Source: Tomitella gaofuii
GTDB lineage: Bacteria > Actinomycetota > Actinomycetes > Mycobacteriales > Mycobacteriaceae
Direction: 5' to 3'
DNA length: 64,000 nucleotides
NCBI RefSeq assembly: GCF_014126825.1
Contig: NZ_CP059900.1
Coordinates: forward strand, 3,796,954-3,860,953
Of the stretch, positions 41,993 to 50,121 are shown piece by piece. A program made the position numbers and the translations under genes. The notes beneath the pieces were generated by a model. That model ran no database searches. It had not been told where the DNA came from and worked only from the letters and a program-made list of their open reading frames with translations. Positions within the stretch are counted from its first letter, which is position 1. Each line of letters begins with the position of its first letter.

Positions 41993-42062
41993 CGAGATCG
42001 GCGCGGTACACCCTGTGCTTCCCTCGCCCGCCTCGGGCATCGCGGCAGGTCCTCGCGTACCC

Positions 42063-42122
42063 GCGTTGGGTGGACTCTTGGCTGAAATTTCGAGCGTTTA
42101 CAGCCAAAAGTCCACCCAACGC
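42063..42122. repeat. 60-nt intergenic palindrome C
   Basis: Two 22-nt arms match at 21 of 22 positions around a 16-nt loop. On the minus strand the single mismatch becomes a G-U pair. It begins 15 nt after the stop of the minus-strand MFS gene, so it may be its terminator. The size and loop equal palindrome A at 23566-23625, while the sequences differ. Confidence 0.7.
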
Positions 42123-42136
42123 CGGGGCGCTCGCAG

Positions 42137-43495
42137 CTACGAACCGCCAGCATCACCCGCCGGCTGCTCCCCCGCCCCCGGCAGCCTCAGCGGCAGCAGC
42201 GCCGCCAGGCCCGCGCCGATCACGATCAACAGGCCGACGATCCCGGCCCGGTCGGCGCCGAACAGCCACGAGAACAGCCCGAACAGCGCCGGCGCCAGGA
42301 ACGACACGGCGCGGCCCGAGGTGGCGTAGAGCCCGAACATCTGCCCCTCCCCGCCGGGCGGCGACAGGCGCGCCATCGCCGACCGCGCCGACGCCTGCGC
42401 CGGGCCGATGAACAGGCACAGCACCAGCCCGCACGCCCAGAAAGCCACCGGCCCCGACGACGCGAGCAGCCCCACGCCCACCACCATCATCGACACCAGC
42501 GAGAACACGATCACCGGCTTGGCGCCCACCCGTTCCTCGCACTGCCCACCCACCACCGCGCCCACTGCGGCGACGACGTTGGCGGCCACGCCGAACATGA
42601 GCACGTCCGACGACGACACCCCGTACACGCCCACCCCCAGCACCGCCCCAAAGGTGAACACTCCCGCCAGGCCGTCGCGGAACAGCGCCGACGCGGCGAG
42701 GAACCCGAGGGTGCGCCGGTCCGTGCGCCACAGCCCGCGCAGGTCGGCGAACAGCGCCCGGTAGGCGTGGGCCACGTCGGTGAGCCGCTCCCGGAGGCCG
42801 CGTGCAGGAGGCGTCGACTCCGTCGCGGGCACCTCCGGGACCACGACGAACAGCGGCACCGCGAAGGCGACGAACCACACCGCGGCGAACAGCACCACGA
42901 GGCGGATGTTCATGCCGTCGGCGCTCGGCAGGCTCAGCAGCCCGCGGGTGTCCCCGTCGCCCGCGATGAATCCGGCATACACGAGCAGCAACAGCACGAC
43001 GCCGCCCACGTAGCCCGCCGACCAGCCGATCCCGGATACCCGCCCCTGCGTCTCGAGTGTGGAGACCTGCCGCAGCATCGCGTAGTAGGGCACGTTGGCC
43101 AGCTCCGACAGCACCGACGCCGACGCGAGCAGCACCAGCCCCAGGAAGAAGTACGGCTCGGAATCGCGGACGAAGAACATCGCCACCATCAGCGCGATCG
43201 TGCACGCAGTGAGAACGGCGAGCGAACGTTTGCGCCGCCCGCGGGCGTCGGCGCGCCCGCCCATGATCGGCGCCGTCACCGCCAGGACGAACCCGGCGAC
43301 GCCCAGCCCCCACCCCAGCCAGGTACTCGACGAGATGCCGCCCGGCGAGCCTTCCCCCACCTGGTCGGTGAGGTACACCGAGAACACGAAGGTGAACACC
43401 ACCGCGTTGAAGGCCGCCGCGCCCGCGTCCCACGACGACCACGCCAGTACGGCGCGCCTCCCCGTCGGTGCCGCCTCGCGCGAGGTCCCCGTCAT
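42137..43495 (-). CDS. MFS transporter, UMF1 (Atg22-like) family
   Basis: The 452-aa protein has about 12 helices. It begins AVLAWSSWDAGAAAFNAVVFTFVFSVYL, the UMF1-family first helix with its WSSWD motif. A GRADARGRRKRSL loop follows helix 2, and FIGPAQASARSAMARLSPP is the conserved Atg22-like loop. Fungal relatives export amino acids from vacuoles; bacterial substrates are unknown. On the minus strand TAGGCT (43507-43502) ends 6 nt before the ATG, with no ribosome binding site, so the mRNA is probably leaderless. A palindrome follows the stop. Confidence 0.87.
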   Translation of the reverse strand: MTGTSREAAPTGRRAVLAWSSWDAGAAAFNAVVFTFVFSVYLTDQVGEGSPGGISSSTWLGWGLGVAGFVLAVTAPIMGGRADARGRRKRSLAVLTACTIALMVAMFFVRDSEPYFFLGLVLLASASVLSELANVPYYAMLRQVSTLETQGRVSGIGWSAGYVGGVVLLLLVYAGFIAGDGDTRGLLSLPSADGMNIRLVVLFAAVWFVAFAVPLFVVVPEVPATESTPPARGLRERLTDVAHAYRALFADLRGLWRTDRRTLGFLAASALFRDGLAGVFTFGAVLGVGVYGVSSSDVLMFGVAANVVAAVGAVVGGQCEERVGAKPVIVFSLVSMMVVGVGLLASSGPVAFWACGLVLCLFIGPAQASARSAMARLSPPGGEGQMFGLYATSGRAVSFLAPALFGLFSWLFGADRAGIVGLLIVIGAGLAALLPLRLPGAGEQPAGDAGGS

Positions 43496-43564
43496 GGGTG
43501 CAGCCTAAGGCGCGGCGGCGTGCCGCCGTCGACTGTTCCCCGGACCCCCCTCGCGCCGGGTCCG

Positions 43565-44593
43565 CTACGCGCGACCGGCCGGGTCCACCGCCTCGGTGTC
43601 GCGCACCGGCGGCGGCGGGGTGCCGTCGCCGAACGGCCGGCCGCCCAGCTCCTCGCGGCCGTGCGGGGTGAGCCAGACGGTGGTGTCGGGCCCCAGCGGC
43701 ACGATCCCGGTGGGGTTCACGTCGCGGTGGACGATGTAGTAGTGCTGCTTGATCTGCCGGAAGTCGGTGGTGTCGCCGAAGCCGGGCGTCTGGAAAAGGT
43801 CGCGCGCATACGCCCACAGCACCGGCATCTCGGTGAGCTTCGTGCGGTTGCACTTGAAGTGCCCGTGGTAGACGGCGTCGAACCGGGCGAGCGTGGTGAA
43901 CAGGCGCACGTCCGCCTCGGTGATGGTGTCGCCCATCAGGAACCGGCGCGTCGACAGCCGCTCGGACAGCGCGTCGAGCCGCGCGAACAACGCCTGGAAC
44001 GCCTCGTCGTACGCCTCCTGGGATCCCGCGAAGCCGGCCTTGTACACCCCGTTGTTGACGTCCACGTGGATGACCTGCATGAGCTCGTCCATCTCGTCGC
44101 GCATGCTCTCGGGGTACAGCTCCGGCGCGCCGTCGCGGTGCAGCGCCGTCCACTCGGTGGAGAAGTCCAGCGTCATCTGCTTGAAGTCGTTGGTGACCAC
44201 CTTGCCGCTGGACTCCTCGACGATCGCCGGCACCGTGATGCCGCGCGGATAGTCCGGGTAGCGGGCGAAGTACGCGTCCTGCAGCCGCGGGATCTTCAGC
44301 ACCGGGTCGACGCCGCCCGGATCCAGGTCGAAGGTCCAGCTGCGCTGGTCGTGGGTGGGGCCGCAGAGCCCGAGCGACAGCGCGTCCTCGAGCCCCAGCA
44401 GCCGGCGGACGATCAAAGTCCGGTTGGCCCACGGGCAGGCGCGCGCGGCGACGAGGCGGTACCGGCCGGCCTCGACGGGCCACCCGGAAGCGCCGTCCGC
44501 GGTGATGCGGTCGGAAATGTAGTTCTCGTCGCGGTTGAACGCCGCGCCGGGCTCCACGTACGAGCCCTGTTCGCCGCCCTGCTCCTGCGCCAT
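43565..44593 (-). CDS. glutathionyl-hydroquinone-reductase-like (Xi-class GST family) enzyme
   Basis: The 342-aa protein has a thioredoxin-like N domain with the catalytic ACPWANR (C53) and a C-terminal all-helical domain (RFLMGDTITEADVRLFTTL). These are the hallmarks of YqjG/Xi-class glutathione transferases, which remove glutathione from S-conjugates of hydroquinones. Actinobacteria use mycothiol, so a mycothiol-linked substrate is plausible (inference). GGGAG lies 5 nt before the ATG at 44593; the upstream frame is Pro/Arg-rich and non-coding in type. It is divergent from the methyltransferase. Confidence 0.88.
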   Translation of the reverse strand: MAQEQGGEQGSYVEPGAAFNRDENYISDRITADGASGWPVEAGRYRLVAARACPWANRTLIVRRLLGLEDALSLGLCGPTHDQRSWTFDLDPGGVDPVLKIPRLQDAYFARYPDYPRGITVPAIVEESSGKVVTNDFKQMTLDFSTEWTALHRDGAPELYPESMRDEMDELMQVIHVDVNNGVYKAGFAGSQEAYDEAFQALFARLDALSERLSTRRFLMGDTITEADVRLFTTLARFDAVYHGHFKCNRTKLTEMPVLWAYARDLFQTPGFGDTTDFRQIKQHYYIVHRDVNPTGIVPLGPDTTVWLTPHGREELGGRPFGDGTPPPPVRDTEAVDPAGRA

Positions 44594-44714
44594 CGGCACT
44601 CCCTTCCTCGTATGCCGCCCGCGCGGGAACCGCGCCCCGGCCCTGTCCCCCAGGCTATGCGAATCGCGCCGGAGTGTCCGCCGCCTCACCAGCCCACCGC
44701 GGCGCAGACAGCAG

Positions 44715-44720
44715 TAGATT
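44715..44720 (+). promoter_or_regulatory. -10 box of a leaderless promoter
   Basis: TAGATT ends 7 nt before the ATG at 44728. There is no Shine-Dalgarno sequence, so translation probably starts at the transcript 5' end. Confidence 0.6.
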
Positions 44721-44727
44721 CGGCTGC

Positions 44728-45324
44728 ATGGACGCGCGAGAGTGGGATGAGCGGTACACCGACGCCGGATATGTCTGGGGAGCTGCGGCGAACGAGGTGG
44801 TCGTGGAGCTGACCACGTCCCTGCCGGCGGGGCGTGCGGTGGACATCGGCTGCGGGGAGGGCCGCAATGCGGTGTTCCTGGCGACGCGCGGCTGGCTCGT
44901 GGAGGGCATCGACTTCTCGCAGGTGGCGCTGGACAAGGCCGCGGAGCTGGCGCGGCCTTCGCCACAGTCCGTGATCGAACGGCTGACGTGGACGTGCGCG
45001 GACCTGGCCACCGCAGATTTCGGCTCCGGGCTGGACCTGGCGCTGATCGTCTACATCCACTTGCCGCCGGAGCAGCGCCGGGGGCTTCTGCGGCGGGCCC
45101 AGGACGCGCTGGCGCCGGGCGGCGCGCTGCTCATGCTCGGCCACCACAGCCGCAACATCGCCGAAGGGGTGGGCGGCCCGCAGGATCCGTCGATCCTGTT
45201 CTCCCCGAAGGATATCGAGGCGGAGCTTGATCCGTCGATGACGGTGGATCTCGCCCGGGATCTGGGCCGCGAGACCGCCGACGGCACCGCCATCGACGCG
45301 CTCGTGTTCGCGCGCAAGCGGTAG
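44728..45324 (+). CDS. SAM-dependent class I methyltransferase
   Basis: The 198-aa protein begins MDAREWDERYTDAGYVWGA and has the SAM-binding motif VDIGCGEGRNAVFLA, acidic post-motif GIDFSQVALDKA, and a motif IV-like LALIVYIHLPPE. The fold resembles thiopurine or tellurite-type (TehB-like) small-molecule methyltransferases. The substrate is unknown. The start at 44728 follows the TAGATT box and excludes an 18-residue upstream frame. It ends before direct repeats and a strong terminator, so it is transcribed alone. Confidence 0.85.
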   Translation: MDAREWDERYTDAGYVWGAAANEVVVELTTSLPAGRAVDIGCGEGRNAVFLATRGWLVEGIDFSQVALDKAAELARPSPQSVIERLTWTCADLATADFGSGLDLALIVYIHLPPEQRRGLLRRAQDALAPGGALLMLGHHSRNIAEGVGGPQDPSILFSPKDIEAELDPSMTVDLARDLGRETADGTAIDALVFARKR

Positions 45325-45331
45325 ACCCGCA

Positions 45332-45362
45332 AGAAGGAAGGCCCGCGAGAAGGAAGGCCCGC
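45332..45362 (+). repeat. two 15-nt direct repeats after the methyltransferase
   Basis: AGAAGGAAGGCCCGC occurs at 45332-45346 and 45348-45362, a 16-nt period. It is probably a slippage product in the 3' untranslated region. Confidence 0.6.
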
Positions 45363-45389
45363 CTGACAGATCACCCGCACCGCACCCCC

Positions 45390-45423
45390 GAGCGGGCCCC
45401 GGCCGGATGGCCGGGGCCCGTTC
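45390..45423. terminator. intrinsic terminator hairpin
   Basis: The core arms 45393-45404 and 45409-45420 pair perfectly over 12 bp around GGAT, and flanking bases extend the stem to about 15 bp. It separates the methyltransferase from the alkane cluster promoter. Confidence 0.8.
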
Positions 45424-45450
45424 GCGCGTCCGCACCCCGCACAGGCTCAT

Positions 45451-45513
45451 TCTGTGTACAGACCACTTCATACAGTCTCGCTCATTGACATACACCCATC
45501 ATCTGTCTAACTT
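45451..45513 (+). promoter_or_regulatory. alkB promoter and upstream palindrome
   Basis: TTGACA (45485-45490) and TAACTT (45508-45513) are 17 nt apart, a strong sigma-A-like promoter. TCTGT-GT-ACAGA (45451-45462) lies about 23 bp upstream of the -35 and is followed by CATACAG. The dyad is a candidate site for the TetR (AlkU-type) regulator encoded at the end of the cluster. The start site would be about 65 nt before the alkB ATG. Confidence 0.7.
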
Positions 45514-45585
45514 GGTGACCACGACCACATCAACGTCAACCGGCCCCGCAGCGTTGACGACCCACACCGATGAAGGGTGATCACG

Positions 45586-46800
45586 ATGAAGACACTCACC
45601 TACACGCGTGAGGACGGCACCGTCGCCACGTGGCGCGACCGCAAGCGGCTGCTGTGGATCCTGGCGCTGATCCCGTCGTCGGCCACGTTCATCGCCGTCG
45701 GGCTCGTCGCCGCCACCGGCTGGAACGCCTTCTGGTGGGCCGGGCCGATGATCGCGTTCGGGCTGCTGCCGCTGCTCGACGTGCTGGCCGGCGAGGACGG
45801 GAAGAACCCGCCCGACGAGGTGATCGACGCGCTGGAGAACGACCGGTTCTACCGCTACACCACCTACGCGTACATCCCGCTGCAGTACAGCTCGTTCTTC
45901 CTGGCCTGCTACATCTGGTCGGCCTGGGATCTGAGCGTGCTGTCGAACATCGGCCTCGCCATCACCGTGGGCGTCACCGCCGGGATCGGCATCAACACCG
46001 CCCACGAGCTGGGCCATAAGAAGGAGAACCTGGAGCGCCGGCTCTCGCGCCTGGTGCTGGCCCAGTCCGCGTACGGGCACTTCTACATCGAGCACAACCG
46101 CGGCCACCACGTCCGCGTCGCCACCCCGGAGGACCCGGCCAGCTCCCGCATCGGGGAGAGTTTCTACCGGTTCTGGCCGCGCTCGGTGGCCGGCGGCGTC
46201 CGGTCGGCGTGGCAGATCGAGAGCAAGCGCCTGCAGCGCGTCGGCTCCCCGGTGTGGGGCCCCAAGAACGACGTGCTCACCGCGTGGCTGATGACGGTGG
46301 CGCTGTTCGGCGCGTCGCTGGCGATCTTCGGGCTGTCCATCTGGCCCTACCTGCTGATCCAGGCGGTGTTCGGGTTCTCGCTGCTGGAAGCTGTCAACTA
46401 TCTGGAGCACTATGGACTGCTGCGCCAGCGCACCCCACGCGGGCGGTACGAGCGGTGCAGGCCGTCGCACAGCTGGAACAGCAACCACATCTGCACCAAC
46501 GTGTTCCTCTACCACCTGCAGCGCCACAGCGACCACCACGCCAACCCCACCCGCCGGTACCAGACCCTGCGCACCATGGACGAGGCCCCGCAGCTGCCCG
46601 CCGGCTATTCGACGATGATCCTGCTCGCGGTGGTCCCGCCGCTGTGGTACCGGCTCATGGACCCCAAGGTGGCCCGGCACTACGACGGTGACATGCGCCT
46701 GGCCAACATCCAGCCGGGCAAGCGCGCCAGGGTGCTCGCCGCGTACGGCATCACCGATGATGCGCCCGCCGCGGAGGCCTACGGGGAGCGTGCGGCATGA
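45586..46800 (+). CDS. alkB: alkane 1-monooxygenase
   Basis: The 404-aa integral membrane diiron enzyme has all histidine boxes of AlkB: HELGHK (140-145), EHNRGHH (169-175), LQRHSDHH (311-318), plus the signature NYLEHYGL (271-278). About six membrane helices surround them. It hydroxylates terminal carbons of medium or long n-alkanes, taking electrons from rubredoxin. GAAGGG precedes the ATG at 45586; a GTG at 45577 is less likely. Its stop overlaps the first rubredoxin start (ATGA). The order alkB-rubA-rubA-rubB-tetR is that of Gram-positive alkane degraders such as Dietzia, Gordonia and Rhodococcus. Confidence 0.98.
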   Translation: MKTLTYTREDGTVATWRDRKRLLWILALIPSSATFIAVGLVAATGWNAFWWAGPMIAFGLLPLLDVLAGEDGKNPPDEVIDALENDRFYRYTTYAYIPLQYSSFFLACYIWSAWDLSVLSNIGLAITVGVTAGIGINTAHELGHKKENLERRLSRLVLAQSAYGHFYIEHNRGHHVRVATPEDPASSRIGESFYRFWPRSVAGGVRSAWQIESKRLQRVGSPVWGPKNDVLTAWLMTVALFGASLAIFGLSIWPYLLIQAVFGFSLLEAVNYLEHYGLLRQRTPRGRYERCRPSHSWNSNHICTNVFLYHLQRHSDHHANPTRRYQTLRTMDEAPQLPAGYSTMILLAVVPPLWYRLMDPKVARHYDGDMRLANIQPGKRARVLAAYGITDDAPAAEAYGERAA

Positions 46801-46958
46801 GCGTCTACAGCTGCCCCGGCTGCGACTACCGGTTCGACGAGGCGGCCGGCGACCCCCGCGAGGGCTTCCCCGCCGGCACCGCCTGGGCCGAGGTCCCCGA
46901 AGACTGGCCCTGCCCCGATTGCGGCGTCCGCGAGAAGGTCGACTTCCTCCCGGCCTGA
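46797..46958 (+). CDS. rubA1: rubredoxin 1
   Basis: This 53-aa protein begins MSVYSCPGCDYRFDEAAG and ends CPDCGVREKVDFLPA. The two CxxC pairs bind a single iron. It overlaps the alkB stop by 4 nt, so it is translated with it. In Gram-positive alkane clusters the first rubredoxin is often the AlkG1 type that cannot itself reduce AlkB; whether that holds here needs alignment of the loop around the first pair. The short length without an N-terminal extension is typical. Confidence 0.95.
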   Translation: MSVYSCPGCDYRFDEAAGDPREGFPAGTAWAEVPEDWPCPDCGVREKVDFLPA

Positions 46959-47006
46959 GCCCGGCGATCCCGCATCCCCGCATCCCCGACTTCGAAGGAG
47001 CATGCC

Positions 47007-47198
47007 ATGAACGCCACCGCGACCACCTACAAGCTGTACCGCTGCCTGCAGTGCGGATTCGAGTACGACGAAGCCGAAGGCTGGCCGGAGGACGGCATCG
47101 AGCCCGGCACGCGCTGGGACGACATCCCCGACGACTGGTCCTGCCCCGACTGCGGCGCCGCGAAGGCCGATTTCGAGATGGTGGAGGTCGAGCGGTGA
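47007..47198 (+). CDS. rubA2: rubredoxin 2
   Basis: The 63-aa protein has iron-binding [14 protein letters not shown] and [16 protein letters not shown]. The [20 protein letters not shown] pattern marks an AlkG2-like rubredoxin, the type that passes electrons to AlkB. GAAGGAG stands 7 nt before the ATG. The 48-bp gap from rubA1 is the longest inside the cluster. Its stop overlaps the GTG of the reductase gene. It completes the route NADH, RubB, rubredoxin, AlkB. Confidence 0.96.
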   Translation: MNATATTYKLYRCLQCGFEYDEAEGWPEDGIEPGTRWDDIPDDWSCPDCGAAKADFEMVEVER

Positions 47199-48448
47199 GG
47201 CCGGGCCGGGTGGTCATCGTCGGCACCGGGATCGCCGGGGCGGCCGCCGCACAGACACTGCGCAAGGACGGGTTCGACGGCGAGGTCGTCATGATCGGCG
47301 CGGACCGACGGCCGCCCTACCGGCGCACGATGCTGACGAAGGACCTGCTCTCCGGCCGCGTGGACGCCGACCGCATCGCGCTCCGCTCCGCCGACGCCTG
47401 GCAGACGATGCCGGTGGAGATCCGCACAGGCACACGCGCCGCACACCTCGACCCCGTCGGCCGCAGCATCACCACGGAGGACGTCGGCACCGGCGCCCGG
47501 GCGACGCTCGGCTACGACGCGCTCCTGCTGGCCACCGGCGGCCGTGCACGGCGGCTCGGCCCGCCCGGCGGGCCCGCCTGGCCGGGCGTGCTGCACGTGC
47601 GGGACGCCGAGGACGCGCTGGCACTGCGCAGCCGCATCGGCGAGGCCGCCGGCGCGCCGGGTCCTCGCGGGCGTCTCGTGATCGTCGGCGCAGGCCTGAT
47701 CGGGTGCGAGGTCGCCGCCGTGGCCGCGGCGGCGGGAGTCGCGGTGACCCTCCTCGAGGCCGGACCGCGGCCGCTGGCGGGCACCGTCCCGGACGCGGTG
47801 TCGACGATGCTCGCGGACCTGCACACCGGGCACGGCGTGACGATCGAGACCGGCGTGCAGGTCGTCGGCGTCGTCGGGGATCCCGACTCCGACACTCCGG
47901 GACGGGGCGTGTCCGTCGTCCACGCCGCGGACGGCCGGCGGTGGACCGCGGGCATCGTCGTCGGCGCGGTCGGCATGAGCCCGGCGACGGAGCTTGCGCA
48001 GTCCGCCGGGCTCGCCGTCGCCGACGGGATCCTCGTCGACGAGTACTGCGCCACCTCCGCGCCGGGCGTCCACGCGGCCGGCGACGCGGCCCGCTTCCCC
48101 GACCCGCTCACTGGCGGCACCCGCCGGATCGAGCACTGGAACCACGGGCAGGCGCACGGCGCCGCCGCCGCACGGGCGATCCTCGGCGCCGGACGGCCCT
48201 ACCGCGAGGTGCCCTGGTGCTGGACCCACCAGTACGGCGTGAACCTGCAGATCGCGGGAACACCGCACGCCGCCCAGGAGTGGCGCGTGCAGGGGGACCT
48301 CGGCGCGCGTGACTTCCTGTCCACCGGGTTCGCGGACGGTCGGGAGGTGGCGGCCGTGGCGGCCGGCCGGCCCACGGAGCTGCGGGCGGCGCGGGCGCGC
48401 ATCGGCGAGCACCTCACCCGGGCCGGCGCGCCGGCGGCCGCCCGATGA
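47195..48448 (+). CDS. rubB: rubredoxin reductase
   Basis: The 417-aa flavoprotein has FAD-binding [17 protein letters not shown] at the N terminus and NAD-binding [17 protein letters not shown] near residue 155. The C-terminal FAD segment is [12 protein letters not shown], followed by an [10 protein letters not shown] helix. This is the two-domain ferredoxin/rubredoxin reductase layout. It transfers electrons from NADH to rubredoxin for AlkB. The GTG start overlaps the rubA2 stop by 4 nt. Length and motifs are complete. Confidence 0.95.
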   Translation: MRPGRVVIVGTGIAGAAAAQTLRKDGFDGEVVMIGADRRPPYRRTMLTKDLLSGRVDADRIALRSADAWQTMPVEIRTGTRAAHLDPVGRSITTEDVGTGARATLGYDALLLATGGRARRLGPPGGPAWPGVLHVRDAEDALALRSRIGEAAGAPGPRGRLVIVGAGLIGCEVAAVAAAAGVAVTLLEAGPRPLAGTVPDAVSTMLADLHTGHGVTIETGVQVVGVVGDPDSDTPGRGVSVVHAADGRRWTAGIVVGAVGMSPATELAQSAGLAVADGILVDEYCATSAPGVHAAGDAARFPDPLTGGTRRIEHWNHGQAHGAAAARAILGAGRPYREVPWCWTHQYGVNLQIAGTPHAAQEWRVQGDLGARDFLSTGFADGREVAAVAAGRPTELRAARARIGEHLTRAGAPAAAR

Positions 48449-48543
48449 GTCCCGCCCGCCGCCGCGCTGCGCCGCGTCCCGCCGGTCACGCCCCGCGGCA
48501 CCCGCCCGGGCAGGACGCGGACGGGCTCGGCGACAATGCAGAC

Positions 48544-49164
48544 ATGGCAGCCGGCCGGAGCGCACGCATCCCCTACCACCAGGCGACCCGTCGCCTCCTG
48601 CGGCAGTCCGTCTTCGACTCGGTCCTCGAGCTCCAGGCGGACAAGGCCTGGTCGGCGATCACCATGACCGACATCGCCCGCACCGCCGGCGTGAGCCGCC
48701 AAACCCTCTACAACGAGTTCGGATCGCGGCACGACGTGGCGCAGCAGTACATCCTCAGGCTCGTCGACGGCTACCTGGACCAGGTGGAGACCGACATCGC
48801 AGAGCATCCCGGCGACGCACGGGCGGCGCTCGAGACGGCGTTCCGCTCGTTCTTGACGATGGCGGCGGCGGACCCGATGGTGCGCTCTGCCATCGAGGGC
48901 ACGGCGTCCGACGACGTCCTGCGGCTGATGACCAGCGAGGCGGGCACGCTGCTGGCCTCGGCGAGCGAGCGGCTGGCCCGGATCTTCGCCGACTCGTGGG
49001 CGCGGTTGTCGCCCGACGACGCCCACCGGCTGGGCCGGCACCTGGTGCGCCATGCGCTGAGCTACGTCACGATCGCCCCCGGCACCGAGGAGGACCCGGC
49101 CGCCGACATGAGCCTGCTGCTCGCCCCGGCCGTGCAGGCCCTCGCCGACGACGCTGCGCGGTAG
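48544..49164 (+). CDS. alkU: TetR-family regulator of the alkane cluster (AlkU/AlkX-like)
   Basis: The 206-aa protein has a TetR HTH (SAITMTDIARTAGVSRQTLYNEFGSR, about residues 36-61) preceded by RSARIPYHQATRRLL. The C-terminal ligand domain is helical. Related regulators close alkB-rubA-rubB clusters, and Dietzia AlkX represses alkB until a fatty acid binds. GACAAT lies 6 nt before the ATG at 48544, a leaderless geometry. An ATG at 48445 overlapping the rubB stop would add a Pro/Arg-rich 33-residue extension. Both could be used, giving coupled and independent expression. Confidence 0.87.
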   Translation: MAAGRSARIPYHQATRRLLRQSVFDSVLELQADKAWSAITMTDIARTAGVSRQTLYNEFGSRHDVAQQYILRLVDGYLDQVETDIAEHPGDARAALETAFRSFLTMAAADPMVRSAIEGTASDDVLRLMTSEAGTLLASASERLARIFADSWARLSPDDAHRLGRHLVRHALSYVTIAPGTEEDPAADMSLLLAPAVQALADDAAR

Positions 49165-49380
49165 GCCCCGGCCCGCGCCCCCGCCTTCCCGCGCACGCGC
49201 CCCCCGCACTCGCCCCTGACCACTCTCCACCTTCACCGCGCTGCGCTGTCGGACCGGTCGGCTCCGCACTCATCACGCTCCCGTCCGATCGGCGGGCCGG
49301 TTCTTCATGCCCGGGACGCCGGTCGCGGCCGGGCGCATTCATCCCACTGTTCCCCAGCACCCCGAGGGAGAGGTGTCCCC

Positions 49381-49635
49381 ATGTCCCAGTTGATCGGCCT
49401 GTACGTGTTCATGCTCAGCCCCGCGCTCGTGCCCGTCGCCGTGCATGTGTGCGGCGCGATCTCCGACGCGGTCGCCGGCGCGCGACGACGAAAACGCACC
49501 CGTCCTGCGCCGCAGGCCGCCCCCGCCGAGGGGCGCGCGCACGGTCCGCAGCGTGGTGCGATGCCGCCGCCCCGCGCTGCGCTCCCGGCACCTCGGCCGC
49601 AGTGCCGGCGGCCCGCCGAGGACCCGGCCGCGTAG
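49381..49635 (+). CDS. small membrane protein, doubtful
   Basis: The 84-aa frame starts MSQLIGLYVFMLSPALVPVA, a single hydrophobic helix, followed by ISDAVAGARRRKR and then an Arg/Pro/Ala-rich tail. GGGAGAGG lies about 8 nt upstream. The first 40 residues look like a real membrane segment with an inside-positive end. The tail looks like random GC-rich sequence, so the true gene could be shorter or absent. No relative is recognised. Confidence 0.45.
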   Translation: MSQLIGLYVFMLSPALVPVAVHVCGAISDAVAGARRRKRTRPAPQAAPAEGRAHGPQRGAMPPPRAALPAPRPQCRRPAEDPAA

Positions 49636-49831
49636 CGGCACCCCACCGGCCCCGGAATCGGTCCCACCGCGGGCACCCAGCGGTGTTCCTTCCGTCACCG
49701 AACCGCCCGGCCGGTGCCCTAGCAACGCTGCGACACCCTGACCCACCTGCAGTTTCGTAGAGATTCCGGACCTTATACACCAGATCTTCAATCCGAGCAA
49801 TCCCTCATGTTTGCGCACCGGGCAAAAGGGC

Positions 49832-49852
49832 GTAACCTGATCAGTAAGTTAC
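49832..49852. promoter_or_regulatory. inverted repeat upstream of fadE
   Basis: GTAAC (49832-49836) and GTTAC (49848-49852) flank CTGATCAG, itself a palindrome, plus TAA. It lies about 270 bp before the fadE start. A TetR or GntR fatty-acid regulator is a plausible binder. Confidence 0.4.
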
Positions 49853-50121
49853 TCGTCGGTAGAGTGGCTCTGCGCGCACGCGGCACTGCGCCGCGCACGC
49901 CGGGCAGTGCCGTCTACGGCGCCGAACCTCCGGCTCGACGTCGACGCGTAGCACCGACACCCGCGGACCGCAGGCCGCGGCCTGCACAGCAGAAGTCCAC
50001 AACTCGACAACGACGAACACCACGCAGGACGCCTCGCCACCGGGCACCATCGGATGGACCACCACCCGACGGCCGGGACGCCTGCCAGCCGAGTCAAGGC
50101 TTGTCACGAGGAAGCGAAGAC

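Larger units (their letters stand above)
49165..50121. other. 957-bp region with little coding content
   Basis: Only a possible 84-aa frame at 49381-49635 is seen. The rest is low-complexity Pro/Arg/Ala when read in any frame. The segment 49745-49860 is AT-richer and contains an inverted repeat (49832-49852), so it probably carries the fadE promoter. A long frame leading into fadE lacks a ribosome binding site and is not accepted as coding. Confidence 0.55.

Noticed and set aside
41874-42119. 81-codon frame upstream of yefM on the minus strand
   Set aside because: It overlaps the antitoxin start, its operator and half of a palindrome; no ribosome binding site or conserved motif.
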